In this document: piece after piece, positions 1 to 6,120 of the stretch | How the letters are laid out: the number at the start of each line of letters is the position of its first letter | Position numbering within the stretch: position 1 is the first letter of the stretch | Assembly: GCA_900767075.1 (NCBI GenBank) | Contig: CAAFXX010000311.1 | Location: 1-7,659 of the forward strand | Source of the DNA: Bacteroidales bacterium | Lineage (GTDB): Bacteria > Bacteroidota > Bacteroidia > Bacteroidales > Muribaculaceae | Length of the DNA: 7,659 nt | Reading direction: 5' to 3' | Notes under the pieces: generated by a model | Told to the model about the DNA's origin: nothing | What the model saw: only the letters and a program-made list of their open reading frames with translations | Database searches by the model: none | Translations under genes and position numbers: made by a program

Positions 1-383
1 ATATAAGTGTAATCCGAAGTTTTGAGTCTGATCTGGAAATCACCGGTCAGTGAGAACAGGTCATTGAGGAAGTCGGATTCATCAGTACATAAGGACAGAC
101 ATGTATTTCCGTCAGCATCCCATATTTCATAAGAGACAATTTCATCCGGGCAGTCGTATATCGTAACTCCGGAGTCCTGACTTATCGTACATTCTATCGG
201 ACAAGAAGGAATACGTTGACCTCTCGGGGTATCATTGATATGAGGATGATCGGTTTCTTCTGCCGCAACCTTCATAAGGGTTACTGTGTAGCAGGTGCTG
301 TTCATAACTTCTGTAGCAGATGCATTGACAAAGAGGAACAGTGCCACGACGACAATGACTGTTAGTTTTAGTGGAATTTTCAT
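1..383 (-). CDS. Small secreted protein, DUF3244-like (3' end outside the window)
   Basis: The reading frame opens at the ATG at 383 and stays open for 127 codons to the left edge, so the stop lies outside the window. Residues 1-23 form a clear signal peptide: K2 and K6, a hydrophobic core at 7-19, and an A-S-A cleavage motif at 21-23. The mature part predicts an exported, beta-rich protein: R54-G-Q-R-I-P resembles the RxxP start of the Bacteroidales DUF3244 fold, then an Ile/Val strand pattern, W88-D-A-D-G-N and a closing G114-D-F-Q-I-R-L strand. In that family the protein ends roughly ten residues later, so only a short tail is probably missing. Six cysteines occur (31, 61, 65, 78, 95, 99), all after the signal peptide, so disulfides are possible. 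The function is unknown. It lies downstream of the TPR-HTH gene on the same strand, with its own candidate promoter. Export is well supported; the family assignment is from memory of the pattern and is moderate. Confidence 0.68.
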   Translation of the reverse strand, partial: MKIPLKLTVIVVVALFLFVNASATEVMNSTCYTVTLMKVAAEETDHPHINDTPRGQRIPSCPIECTISQDSGVTIYDCPDEIVSYEIWDADGNTCLSLCTDESDFLNDLFSLTGDFQIRLKTSDYTY

Positions 384-407
384 ATTCTATTGCGTTTAGT
401 GTTTTTG

Positions 408-415
408 CAAATATA
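408..415 (-). promoter_or_regulatory. Candidate -7 box for the secreted protein gene
   Basis: On the minus strand this reads TATATTTG, a full match to the Bacteroidota -7 consensus TAnnTTTG. It would start transcription near 400-404 and leave a leader of about 18-20 bases before the ATG at 383. The -33 position offers only GTG (436-438, 20-bp spacer) instead of TTG. A poor -33 box next to a large dyad just upstream fits a promoter that needs an activator, which is an inference. Confidence 0.5.
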
Positions 416-446
416 CGTTCAAGGCTTATGATTTTCACTAAAAAGT

Positions 447-492
447 TGTTCAGTTTTTGTTCGAAAAATAAAATTCGAACAAAAACTGAACA
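447..492. repeat. Perfect 19-bp inverted repeat with 8-base centre (operator or terminator)
   Basis: The left arm (447-465, TGTTCAGTTTTTGTTCGAA) is matched base for base by its reverse complement at 474-492, around the centre AAATAAAA. Each arm carries GTTC twice, 11 bp apart (one helical turn), and the inner ends form TTCGAA palindromes at 460-465 and 474-479. It starts 22 bases after the stop of the TPR-HTH gene. On the minus strand it is followed by AC and a run of five T (444-440), so it could act as that gene's terminator. It also lies directly upstream of the -7 box of the secreted protein gene, centred about 67 bp before the expected start, where an activator site would sit. Only 6 of 19 pairs are G-C, which is low for a terminator. 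The repeat is certain; its role is not. Confidence 0.85.
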
Positions 493-513
493 TTCATTCA
501 CGATATAATTGTC

Positions 514-2262
514 TTACAGCAAGCGTATTATATCATCGATTGCCTTTACTCCCAATTTTTCGCCAAAAATCTTGACGCACAATGCATCCCTACGGTAAGA
601 GATGGTGGCTTTCGCCCTTCCAATCAATCTTGACATCTGTGTAGGCGTGACTCCGCATTTTATGAGCAACGCCAGATGATAGTCGGCAGGCTTTAAATTT
701 CCTCCCGTAAGCAGTTGAAGTCGGTATTTAAAGTTTGGAGAGCTCTTTATCACAGTCTGCTCGATTTCATCCCAGAGTGGATTCTCGTCTGAGATAATCT
801 TATCGTTTGATATGTAGTTCTGAATTGACGCATAGACCTCCGACGATAAGATATCGGAACTTGTTTCTGCCGGCGAATTACTGTTGCGCTGCAATTCGAG
901 CAATTCATCACGAAACCTTTTTCTTAAATCCTGTACATTTCGGGAATTGTTCTTCTCATTATCAGAACTGCCGGAAACCGGATCTTCTGTTGTTCCTGAT
1001 TTAATACCGAGGTTATCAGCCATCCTGTCAGTCGCTACAACATCGGAAGTTAACCATTTCCGCAAAAGCGACAGGTTGTCGAGAGCTTCATGCAGCTGGA
1101 GCAGATTATGCTTGTTTTTATTTTTAAAATATAGAACCGCCGCGACAAGAATTAAAAGAATAAAGAGAACTAATAACAGTACATTTTTTATTGACTGCTT
1201 CTCTTTTTCGGCATTGGCTCGCTCGCGCTCATGAAGCTGATAATTATAATATGAATCCTGTATCAATGCGTCCTGGACCATGCTCCTGTCGAGAGTGTTT
1301 TGCGAAAGCCTGATATATTCCCCGGCATAATGATAGAGGGAGTCGGACGGGATATATTCCTTTAATTGCGGAGACAGGGCGATTTGGAGCCCTAATCCAC
1401 GATTATAGGAGTTTTCCTTCCAAATCAGTTCCCGCGCATAGATCAGGGCGGTGTCCGGGACACCAGCCTTGAAATAAATCTCTGCCCCGTATGCCAAGGC
1501 ATTGTCGCGGTCAAGGACATTCACCTTGTCGATGACAGGACGTATCATTATCCTCGCCGAATCCATATCTCCGGTCTTTAGCTTGATTGCCGCAAGATAC
1601 ATATCCATCAGGGAGGTGTCGGCAGGAGATGCCTCCGCCGCAATCTTCCGGGCTTCCTTGAAACAATTATCTGCGATATTGTATTTCCGGTCATGAAGAT
1701 ATATAGCCCCCAACAACTGGATGTCAAACATCCGGTTAAGAGAATTTTTAAGAATCGAATCGGTCCTGATGGATTCCTTGATATAAGGGATAGCCTTGTC
1801 GTATAACCTCAGGGTATTCAGCAGACGACCGGTCTGACTGAGGGCGGTTGCCCTCAGTTGCTGTCGATTCGTGTTTTCTGGCAGCAGGTCAAGCGAATTT
1901 TGAAAGTAACGCAGGGCGGTCGGATAATCGCCCAGGTCGCTGTAGACACGACCGCCGTAGTACAGCACCTCGGGGTACATCCCCCTGTTGGAGGAGTAAT
2001 ACTTGAGGAGGTCGAGTATCAGGCTGTCGGACTCATGGACGATGTATGCCTTGTCCCTCGCCTTCAGGGAGAGGAAGTCGTGGTAATGACGGTCTCGGGA
2101 TGAGAGGCTCTTGCAGTCGATGCTGTCGAGGCACGACAGTGCCTCGCGCGGTGAGTCAGAGACGATACCGGCTACATGCTCGAGCCGGGCGTCGTGCTTC
2201 CCCCCGGAGCAGCCGAGCAGCAGGAAAACCGAGACAAAAAATATGACAGCGCGATAGATCAT
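514..2262 (-). CDS. Membrane-anchored TPR protein with C-terminal helix-turn-helix (lipoprotein, putative regulator)
   Basis: This 582-residue protein has four visible parts. Residues 1-18 are a lipoprotein signal with lipobox L15-L-G-C18. Residues about 95-320 hold TPR-like helical pairs, the clearest at 97-130 (LGDYPTALRYF), 137-170 and 178-209. Residues 360-379 are a hydrophobic membrane helix followed by K380-N-K-N-K, and 340-358 is a charged helix just before it. Residues about 520-570 look like a LuxR/sigma-region-4-type helix-turn-helix (T539-P-T-Q-M-S-R-L-I-G, then T553-I-S-Y-R-R). Lipid-anchored TPRs outside the cytoplasm and a positive flank after the helix place the HTH in the cytoplasm. 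Large TPR-TM-HTH proteins of this sort are common in Bacteroidales and mostly uncharacterised. The likely role, inferred, is to pass a periplasmic signal to DNA, with the adjacent secreted protein gene as the obvious target. The start at 2262 is supported by the lipobox and a promoter just upstream. DNA binding is not proven by sequence. Confidence 0.85.
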   Translation of the reverse strand: MIYRAVIFFVSVFLLLGCSGGKHDARLEHVAGIVSDSPREALSCLDSIDCKSLSSRDRHYHDFLSLKARDKAYIVHESDSLILDLLKYYSSNRGMYPEVLYYGGRVYSDLGDYPTALRYFQNSLDLLPENTNRQQLRATALSQTGRLLNTLRLYDKAIPYIKESIRTDSILKNSLNRMFDIQLLGAIYLHDRKYNIADNCFKEARKIAAEASPADTSLMDMYLAAIKLKTGDMDSARIMIRPVIDKVNVLDRDNALAYGAEIYFKAGVPDTALIYARELIWKENSYNRGLGLQIALSPQLKEYIPSDSLYHYAGEYIRLSQNTLDRSMVQDALIQDSYYNYQLHERERANAEKEKQSIKNVLLLVLFILLILVAAVLYFKNKNKHNLLQLHEALDNLSLLRKWLTSDVVATDRMADNLGIKSGTTEDPVSGSSDNEKNNSRNVQDLRKRFRDELLELQRNSNSPAETSSDILSSEVYASIQNYISNDKIISDENPLWDEIEQTVIKSSPNFKYRLQLLTGGNLKPADYHLALLIKCGVTPTQMSRLIGRAKATISYRRDALCVKIFGEKLGVKAIDDIIRLL

Positions 2263-2285
2263 ATATCAGAATAACGCATCCCTCC

Positions 2286-2315
2286 CGAAATTATTGAAAC
2301 AGGGATACGCGCCAA
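2286..2315 (-). promoter_or_regulatory. Candidate promoter of the TPR-HTH gene
   Basis: On the minus strand TTG (2315-2313), a 19-bp spacer and TAATTTCG (2293-2286) match the Bacteroidota pattern TTG-N19-21-TAnnTTTG with one mismatch. Transcription would start near 2280, leaving a leader of about 18 bases before the ATG at 2262. It lies downstream of the hairpin at 2343-2378, so the gene probably has its own transcript separate from the oxidoreductase operon. Confidence 0.45.
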
Positions 2316-2342
2316 TGCAGCCGCAATGGGAAGGGCTGACAA

Positions 2343-2378
2343 CAAAGCGGCCGCCGGAACATCCGGCAGCCGCCTTTG
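2343..2378 (-). terminator. Hairpin terminator of the oxidoreductase operon
   Basis: Positions 2347-2357 and 2363-2373 form an 11-bp GC-rich stem with a 5-base loop. In minus-strand RNA every position pairs, including one G-U wobble at 2352/2368; in plus-strand RNA the same position is a C/A mismatch, so the minus orientation is favoured. Flanking AAA/TTT (2344-2346, 2375-2377) extends the stem past a one-base bulge. It lies 75 bases after the gamma subunit stop. The T-run that follows is short (TTTG then TTG), so termination may be partial. Confidence 0.6.
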
Positions 2379-2452
2379 GCTTGCGTCGCGACTCACGCCG
2401 GAACGCCGGCCGAGCAATTTATTTAAATACCAAACATTGATTTCAATGATTG

Positions 2453-2989
2453 TCAGATAAGCGCACGACCCTTTTCGATCGCCTGCTCGTTGAGCGGGAT
2501 GAGCTTATGATGACGTTCGGGGAGGGATTTCTTAAGGCCCTTCACCACATTCTCCATCGGGAGCTTGTAGGGCATCGCCTCGAGAAGGGCGCCCATCACG
2601 ATCATATTGTATGCCTTCGAGTTGCCGAGTTCGAGCGTGGCTTCCATGGCATCGATGGGATAGATGGTGATGTCGTCGCGCTCGGGACGCTTGTGGATAC
2701 CGTTGGTATCATAGATGAGTATGCCGCCGGGCTTTACCTTGGGCGCGAATTTATCGAGGCTCTGCTGGTTGAGGGCTATGACGATGTCATATTTGTCGAG
2801 CACGGGGCTGGAGATACGCTCGTCGGAAAGGATCACAGTCACATTGGCTGTACCACCGCGCTGCTCCGGTCCGTAAGAGGGCATCCATGTCACTTCCTTG
2901 TAGTCCATAAGGCCGGAATAGGCAAGAATCTTGCCCATCGAGAGGACGCCCTGTCCGCCGAAGCCGGCTATGATTATTTCTTCTTTCAT
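2453..2989 (-). CDS. 2-oxoacid:ferredoxin oxidoreductase, gamma subunit
   Basis: This 178-residue protein is the gamma subunit of a CoA-dependent, thiamine-dependent 2-oxoacid:ferredoxin oxidoreductase. It supplies the domain that closes the active site and helps handle CoA; the complex is cytoplasmic. The family marks are the near-N-terminal glycine loop G9-F-G-G-Q-G14, the S38-Y-G-P-E-Q-R-G-G46 segment (SYGPExRGG in homologues) and N128-M-I-V-M-G near the C-terminal helix. The length is normal for a stand-alone gamma subunit. It is the last gene of the operon, 18 bases after the beta subunit, and is followed by a hairpin. Sequence alone does not tell whether the substrate is 2-oxoglutarate, a branched-chain 2-oxoacid or another 2-oxoacid, so KorC-like is as far as the name should go. 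Confidence 0.92.
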   Translation of the reverse strand: MKEEIIIAGFGGQGVLSMGKILAYSGLMDYKEVTWMPSYGPEQRGGTANVTVILSDERISSPVLDKYDIVIALNQQSLDKFAPKVKPGGILIYDTNGIHKRPERDDITIYPIDAMEATLELGNSKAYNMIVMGALLEAMPYKLPMENVVKGLKKSLPERHHKLIPLNEQAIEKGRALI

Positions 2990-3007
2990 TTTGTTTCGGA
3001 TTCGGGG

Positions 3008-3769
3008 TTAAACGTTTTTGAGATCACCGAGAGGATATTTCTCGAACATATGCTCAGCCATCCACTGGTTAGCCTTTTCAGGCGACATCTTCCAGCCGGA
3101 GTTACATGTAGCGACAACTTCCACTACCGATGTGCCCTTCTTGGCGATGGCGTTCTCGAATGCCTTCTTGAGGGCAGCCTTGGTCTTGCGGACGGCGGCG
3201 GGGGTATGCACGGACTGACGTGTCACGTAGCATGTGCCGTCGAGGATAGCCATGAGGTTGGTGATTTCAAGGGGATGACCGTTGAGGTCGACGCGACGTC
3301 CGTAGGGAGTCGTGGCTGTCTTCTGACCGACGAGGGTTGCTGGAGGCATCTGACCGCCTGTCATGCCGTAGATGGCGTTGTTGACAAACACCATCACGAT
3401 GTTCTCGCCGCGGTTGGCTGCATGGATCGACTCTGCGGTGCCAATCGCCGACATGTCGCCGTCGCCCTGATATGTGAACACCACATCCTCGGGCCAGAGG
3501 CGCGATACGGCGGTGGCAACTGCCGGTGCACGTCCGTGAGCCGCCTCAATCCAGTCGACATCTATATAATTGTAGGCGAATACAGCACATCCTACGGGCG
3601 ATATGCCCACCGTACGCTCTGTGATGCCCATTTCAGCTATCACTTCTGCCAGAAGCTTATGGATTACGCCGTGGCTGCAGCCCGGGCAATAGTGCATGTG
3701 GACCTCTTCGAGAAGTTCGGGCTTCGAATATACCTTGTTTTCGGGTTTTATTATATCGTTAATATCCAT
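3008..3769 (-). CDS. 2-oxoacid:ferredoxin oxidoreductase, beta subunit (thiamine-pyrophosphate binding)
   Basis: This 253-residue subunit binds thiamine pyrophosphate and magnesium and carries out the decarboxylation chemistry. The thiamine motif is visible as G102-D-G-D105 followed by N130-N131 and a conserved Y-G-M-T-G-G-Q stretch (134-140). H79-G-R-A lies in the usual position before it. Cysteines C28 and C31 (Y-C-P-G-C), C61 and C222 match the four ligands of the [4Fe-4S] cluster known from single-cluster 2-oxoacid:ferredoxin oxidoreductases of this small type, so an internal cluster is expected. Annotation pipelines often call this protein 2-oxoglutarate oxidoreductase subunit KorB. It starts 15 bases after the alpha subunit stop, so the two are almost certainly co-translated from one message. 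The subunit identity is secure; the substrate is not. Confidence 0.93.
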   Translation of the reverse strand: MDINDIIKPENKVYSKPELLEEVHMHYCPGCSHGVIHKLLAEVIAEMGITERTVGISPVGCAVFAYNYIDVDWIEAAHGRAPAVATAVSRLWPEDVVFTYQGDGDMSAIGTAESIHAANRGENIVMVFVNNAIYGMTGGQMPPATLVGQKTATTPYGRRVDLNGHPLEITNLMAILDGTCYVTRQSVHTPAAVRKTKAALKKAFENAIAKKGTSVVEVVATCNSGWKMSPEKANQWMAEHMFEKYPLGDLKNV

Positions 3770-3784
3770 GATTTCCGAGAGGTT

Positions 3785-4870
3785 TTATTTGTTTATGATT
3801 TTTTTGCCGAGAGCCGTAACAATCTCTTCGGGGCTCGGGATGATACCGCCGAGACGACCGAAATGTTCAACCGGAAGACGGTCATGCACGGCGAGGCGCA
3901 CGTCTTCGATCATCTGACCGGCGTTGAGTTCCACCACGAGTATGCCCTTCTTGCCTTCTGCGGCGCGTGCCACAGCCTCTGTCGGGAACGGCCAGAGGGT
4001 TATAGGACGGATGATTCCGACCTTCACGCCCTGCTCGGCTGCAATCTCACGCGCCTTGTCGGCGATACGAGCCACGGAACCGAAAGCCACGATAAGGTAG
4101 TCGGCACCTTCGACACCGATTTCCTCCCAGCGGGTCTCGTTCTTTGCTATTTCAGCGTAACGCGCCTGAAGTTCCTCGTTGATCACTTCCATGCGCGACG
4201 ATTCGAGTTCGAGCGATGTTATCACGTTGCGCTTTCTGCCGTCCTTTCTGCCGTTGGCAGCCCAGGGGCACTGCTCGCGCACTTCCTCGTCGGTGCGGCG
4301 CGGATGGAATTCCGGCAGAACCACCTTCTCCATCATCTGGCCCACGATACCGTCGGCGAGCATCATCACCGGATTGCGGTATTTGAACGCGAGGTCTTTG
4401 CCGAGGCCTACGAAATCAACCATTTCCTGGACGGTGCTCGGAGCGAGTACGATCAGGTGATAGTCGCCGTGGCCGCCGCCCTTGGTTGCCTGGAAATAGT
4501 CCGCCTGCGAGGGCTGGATTGTGCCGAGGCCCGGGCCTCCGCGCATCACGTTGAGGATCAATGCCGGCAGCGAGGCTGCGGCGATATATGAAATGCCCTC
4601 CTGCTTGAGGCTGACGCCGGGTGACGACGATGATGTCATTACTGCCTTGCCCGTGGAAGCGCCGCCATAGACCATATTGATGGCGGCGAGCTCTGATTCC
4701 GCCTGGAGCACTACCATGCCTGTGGTTTCCCAGGGCATCAGCTCCTCGAGTGTCTCAAGCACTTCCGACTGAGGGGTGATGGGATATCCGAAATAACCGT
4801 CGAAACCATAGCGAATTGCGGCATGGGCTATGGCCTCGTTCCCCTTCATTAATCTGACTTCTTCTTTCAT
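3785..4870 (-). CDS. vorB: 2-oxoacid:ferredoxin oxidoreductase, alpha subunit (VorB/KorA family)
   Basis: This 361-residue alpha subunit holds the pyrimidine-binding and CoA-related domains. Y29-P-I-T-P-Q-S-E36 is the diagnostic loop of 2-oxoacid:ferredoxin oxidoreductase alpha chains. E58 (A-E-S-E) is in the place of the glutamate that activates the thiamine ring, followed by the G69-G-A-S-T-G-K and T79-S-S-S-S-P-G segments. I287-I-R-P-I-T-L-W-P-F-P297 marks the C-terminal domain. The length and the N-terminus (an acidic stretch, then L-M-K-G-N-E-A) match Bacteroidales homologues, which supports the ATG at 4870 over M8. Automatic pipelines name this family 3-methyl-2-oxobutanoate dehydrogenase subunit VorB, which implies branched-chain 2-oxoacids, while others name it KorA for 2-oxoglutarate. 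The symbol given follows the former and should be read as a family label. It lies 41 bases after the ferredoxin gene. Confidence 0.93.
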   Translation of the reverse strand: MKEEVRLMKGNEAIAHAAIRYGFDGYFGYPITPQSEVLETLEELMPWETTGMVVLQAESELAAINMVYGGASTGKAVMTSSSSPGVSLKQEGISYIAAASLPALILNVMRGGPGLGTIQPSQADYFQATKGGGHGDYHLIVLAPSTVQEMVDFVGLGKDLAFKYRNPVMMLADGIVGQMMEKVVLPEFHPRRTDEEVREQCPWAANGRKDGRKRNVITSLELESSRMEVINEELQARYAEIAKNETRWEEIGVEGADYLIVAFGSVARIADKAREIAAEQGVKVGIIRPITLWPFPTEAVARAAEGKKGILVVELNAGQMIEDVRLAVHDRLPVEHFGRLGGIIPSPEEIVTALGKKIINK

Positions 4871-4911
4871 GTTTGCTTTGTGTTTTCTGGTTTTTGATTA
4901 GGAGCCGAGGG

Positions 4912-5142
4912 TTAGTCGACACGCACACGGTAAACCTCGATACATGCATCGGGGCATACCAGCGAGCATGAGCAACAGCCCGTGCAGTTTTCCGGATTTG
5001 CCATATAGGCGAAATGGTAGCCGCGGTCGTTGACTTCATTGGGCTGTAGGGCAAGTGTCTTTGTCGGACACGCAACCACACATAGGTTGCAGCCCTTGCA
5101 CCTCTCGATGTTGACGGTGATAGCACCTCTTACTTTTGCCAT
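4912..5142 (-). CDS. 2x[4Fe-4S] ferredoxin-like delta subunit of the oxidoreductase
   Basis: A 76-residue protein with two complete [4Fe-4S] motifs: C15-x2-C18-x2-C21-x3-C25-P and C53-x2-C56-x2-C59-x3-C63-P. The spacing is that of bacterial-type 2[4Fe-4S] ferredoxins. As the first gene of an operon with alpha, beta and gamma subunits it is the delta (electron-transfer) subunit, carrying electrons from the internal cluster to free ferredoxin. The delta-alpha-beta-gamma order is the one known for 2-oxoglutarate oxidoreductases of anaerobes (korDABC). Two extra cysteines (C57, C67) are not needed for the clusters. A consensus -7 box lies about 80 bases upstream, so this gene probably begins the transcript. 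Confidence 0.92.
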   Translation of the reverse strand: MAKVRGAITVNIERCKGCNLCVVACPTKTLALQPNEVNDRGYHFAYMANPENCTGCCSCSLVCPDACIEVYRVRVD

Positions 5143-5168
5143 ATTGTTGAATTGTTGTTGTTTGCCGG

Positions 5169-5180
5169 CTCCTTAAGGAG
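5169..5180. repeat. 12-bp perfect palindrome in the operon leader
   Basis: CTCCTTAAGGAG is a perfect palindrome between the candidate -7 box and the ferredoxin ATG. In minus-strand RNA it offers an AAGGAG purine run about 26 bases from the ATG, too far for an ordinary ribosome site. Its role is unknown; it may be chance. Confidence 0.4.
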
Positions 5181-5221
5181 TCTGGGCCATTATGATTTTT
5201 CAGGTATAGATGTTATGAGGG

Positions 5222-5229
5222 CAAATATA
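5222..5229 (-). promoter_or_regulatory. Candidate -7 box of the oxidoreductase operon
   Basis: On the minus strand this reads TATATTTG, a full match to TAnnTTTG, and gives a leader of about 70-75 bases before the ferredoxin ATG at 5142. No TTG is found at the -33 spacing. The sequence around it (5221-5280) is strongly AT-rich. A short dyad, ATGTT-N4-AACAT (5263-5276), is centred about 54 bp before the expected start, and a 12-bp palindrome (5169-5180) lies within the leader. Confidence 0.5.
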
Positions 5230-5347
5230 CCTAAAAATATTTATATTGTTTAAATTATTTTAATGTTTTACAACATGTTTCCGCCGGATATCTGACATTG
5301 TGCCTATATCAGGCTCCGGCAGGGGCAACAATTTGCATTACGACGGT

Positions 5348-6055
5348 TCATTTCTTCTTTTCAAGGATATCCTCGAGCGTGTGCAGGCCTGCCGATGCTC
5401 CCTCCTTTATGACCGTCACATTGGGGATGCCGGCTGTCGATGCCGGATTGGGGTCGATGTAATAGATAGGCACTCCCGGACGCACGCACTGCAGAAGCCC
5501 GGCGGCGGGATACACCACGAGCGACGTGCCGATCACCACGAATATATCGGCTTTGTGAACAAGGTCGATCGCCTTCTCGATATTGGGCACCGGCTCGTTG
5601 AAAAAGACGATGTGCGGGCGCATTGGATCGCCGTTGCGGCCGCGCGTTGCCGGAGTGGTGTCAAGATGCTCGATGTCGAGCCGTTCGGTATAATCGGGAT
5701 TGGTCACCGACCGTATCTTCATCAGCTCGCCGTGCAGATGGAGCACGCGGCTTGAGCCGGCGCGTTCATGCAGATCGTCGACATTCTGGGTGATTATATA
5801 GACGTCATAATCCTTCTCCAGCTCCGCAAGGATGCGGTGCCCTTCGTTAGGCTGCGCCTTCACGAGTTCATGGCGCCGGGCATTATAGAATTTATGAATC
5901 AATTCTGGGTCCCGACGGAAGCCCTCAGCCGACGCCACCTGCATCACGGGATAGTTCTCCCATAATCCGCCGGCGTCGCGGAAGGTCTGTATGCCGCTTT
6001 CGGCGCTCATTCCGGCGCCGGTTGATACGACAAGTATTGGCTTTTTATTTTCCAT
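5348..6055 (-). CDS. cobB: SIR2-family NAD-dependent protein deacylase, zinc-cysteine-free
   Basis: This 235-residue sirtuin removes acyl groups from lysines using NAD, giving nicotinamide and O-acyl-ADP-ribose. The motifs are intact: G13-A-G-M-S-A-E-S-G-I-Q-T-F-R-D for NAD, T89-Q-N-V-D-D-L-H-E-R-A-G, catalytic H108 in L-H-G-E-L, G176-T-S-L-V-V-Y-P-A and V214-T-V-I-K-E-G-A near the end. Y57 and R60 (F-Y-N-A-R) form the Y-x2-R pair of CobB/SIRT5 class sirtuins, which favour succinyl and malonyl groups as well as acetyl. The four zinc cysteines of classical sirtuins are absent: residues 111-150 contain none, and C190 is the only cysteine in the protein. This pattern is recalled from other Bacteroidota sirtuins. 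It has its own upstream region and is separated by 205 bp from the oxidoreductase operon downstream. The symbol refers to the family; the preferred acyl group is inferred. Confidence 0.92.
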   Translation of the reverse strand: MENKKPILVVSTGAGMSAESGIQTFRDAGGLWENYPVMQVASAEGFRRDPELIHKFYNARRHELVKAQPNEGHRILAELEKDYDVYIITQNVDDLHERAGSSRVLHLHGELMKIRSVTNPDYTERLDIEHLDTTPATRGRNGDPMRPHIVFFNEPVPNIEKAIDLVHKADIFVVIGTSLVVYPAAGLLQCVRPGVPIYYIDPNPASTAGIPNVTVIKEGASAGLHTLEDILEKKK

Positions 6056-6120
6056 AGTCGATTAATTTTAATTTTTGCACACAGTCTTATCGATTGTGCA
6101 ATTAATTATATGTTTTTCAA

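Noticed and set aside
232..501. An 89-codon minus-strand frame overlapping the secreted protein gene
   Set aside because: It is in another frame from the signal-peptide gene starting at 383, begins inside the inverted repeat region, and shows no export signal or domain.
2450..4591. A 713-codon open frame on the plus strand, opposite three oxidoreductase genes
   Set aside because: It is the mirror of strongly conserved genes with G/C-rich third positions, which remove stops from the opposite strand. Its translation is rich in His, Cys and Arg, has no recognisable domain and crosses several gene boundaries.
4755..5126. A 123-codon minus-strand frame spanning the ferredoxin and alpha subunit genes
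   Set aside because: It runs out of frame across two well-supported genes and has no family features.
5300..5755. A 151-codon plus-strand frame opposite the sirtuin
   Set aside because: The sirtuin frame has every family motif; this one is its shadow.
6076..6100. TGCACA/TGTGCA inverted repeat in the sirtuin leader
   Set aside because: Six base pairs with a 13-base gap in AT-rich DNA is expected by chance, and nothing else supports it.
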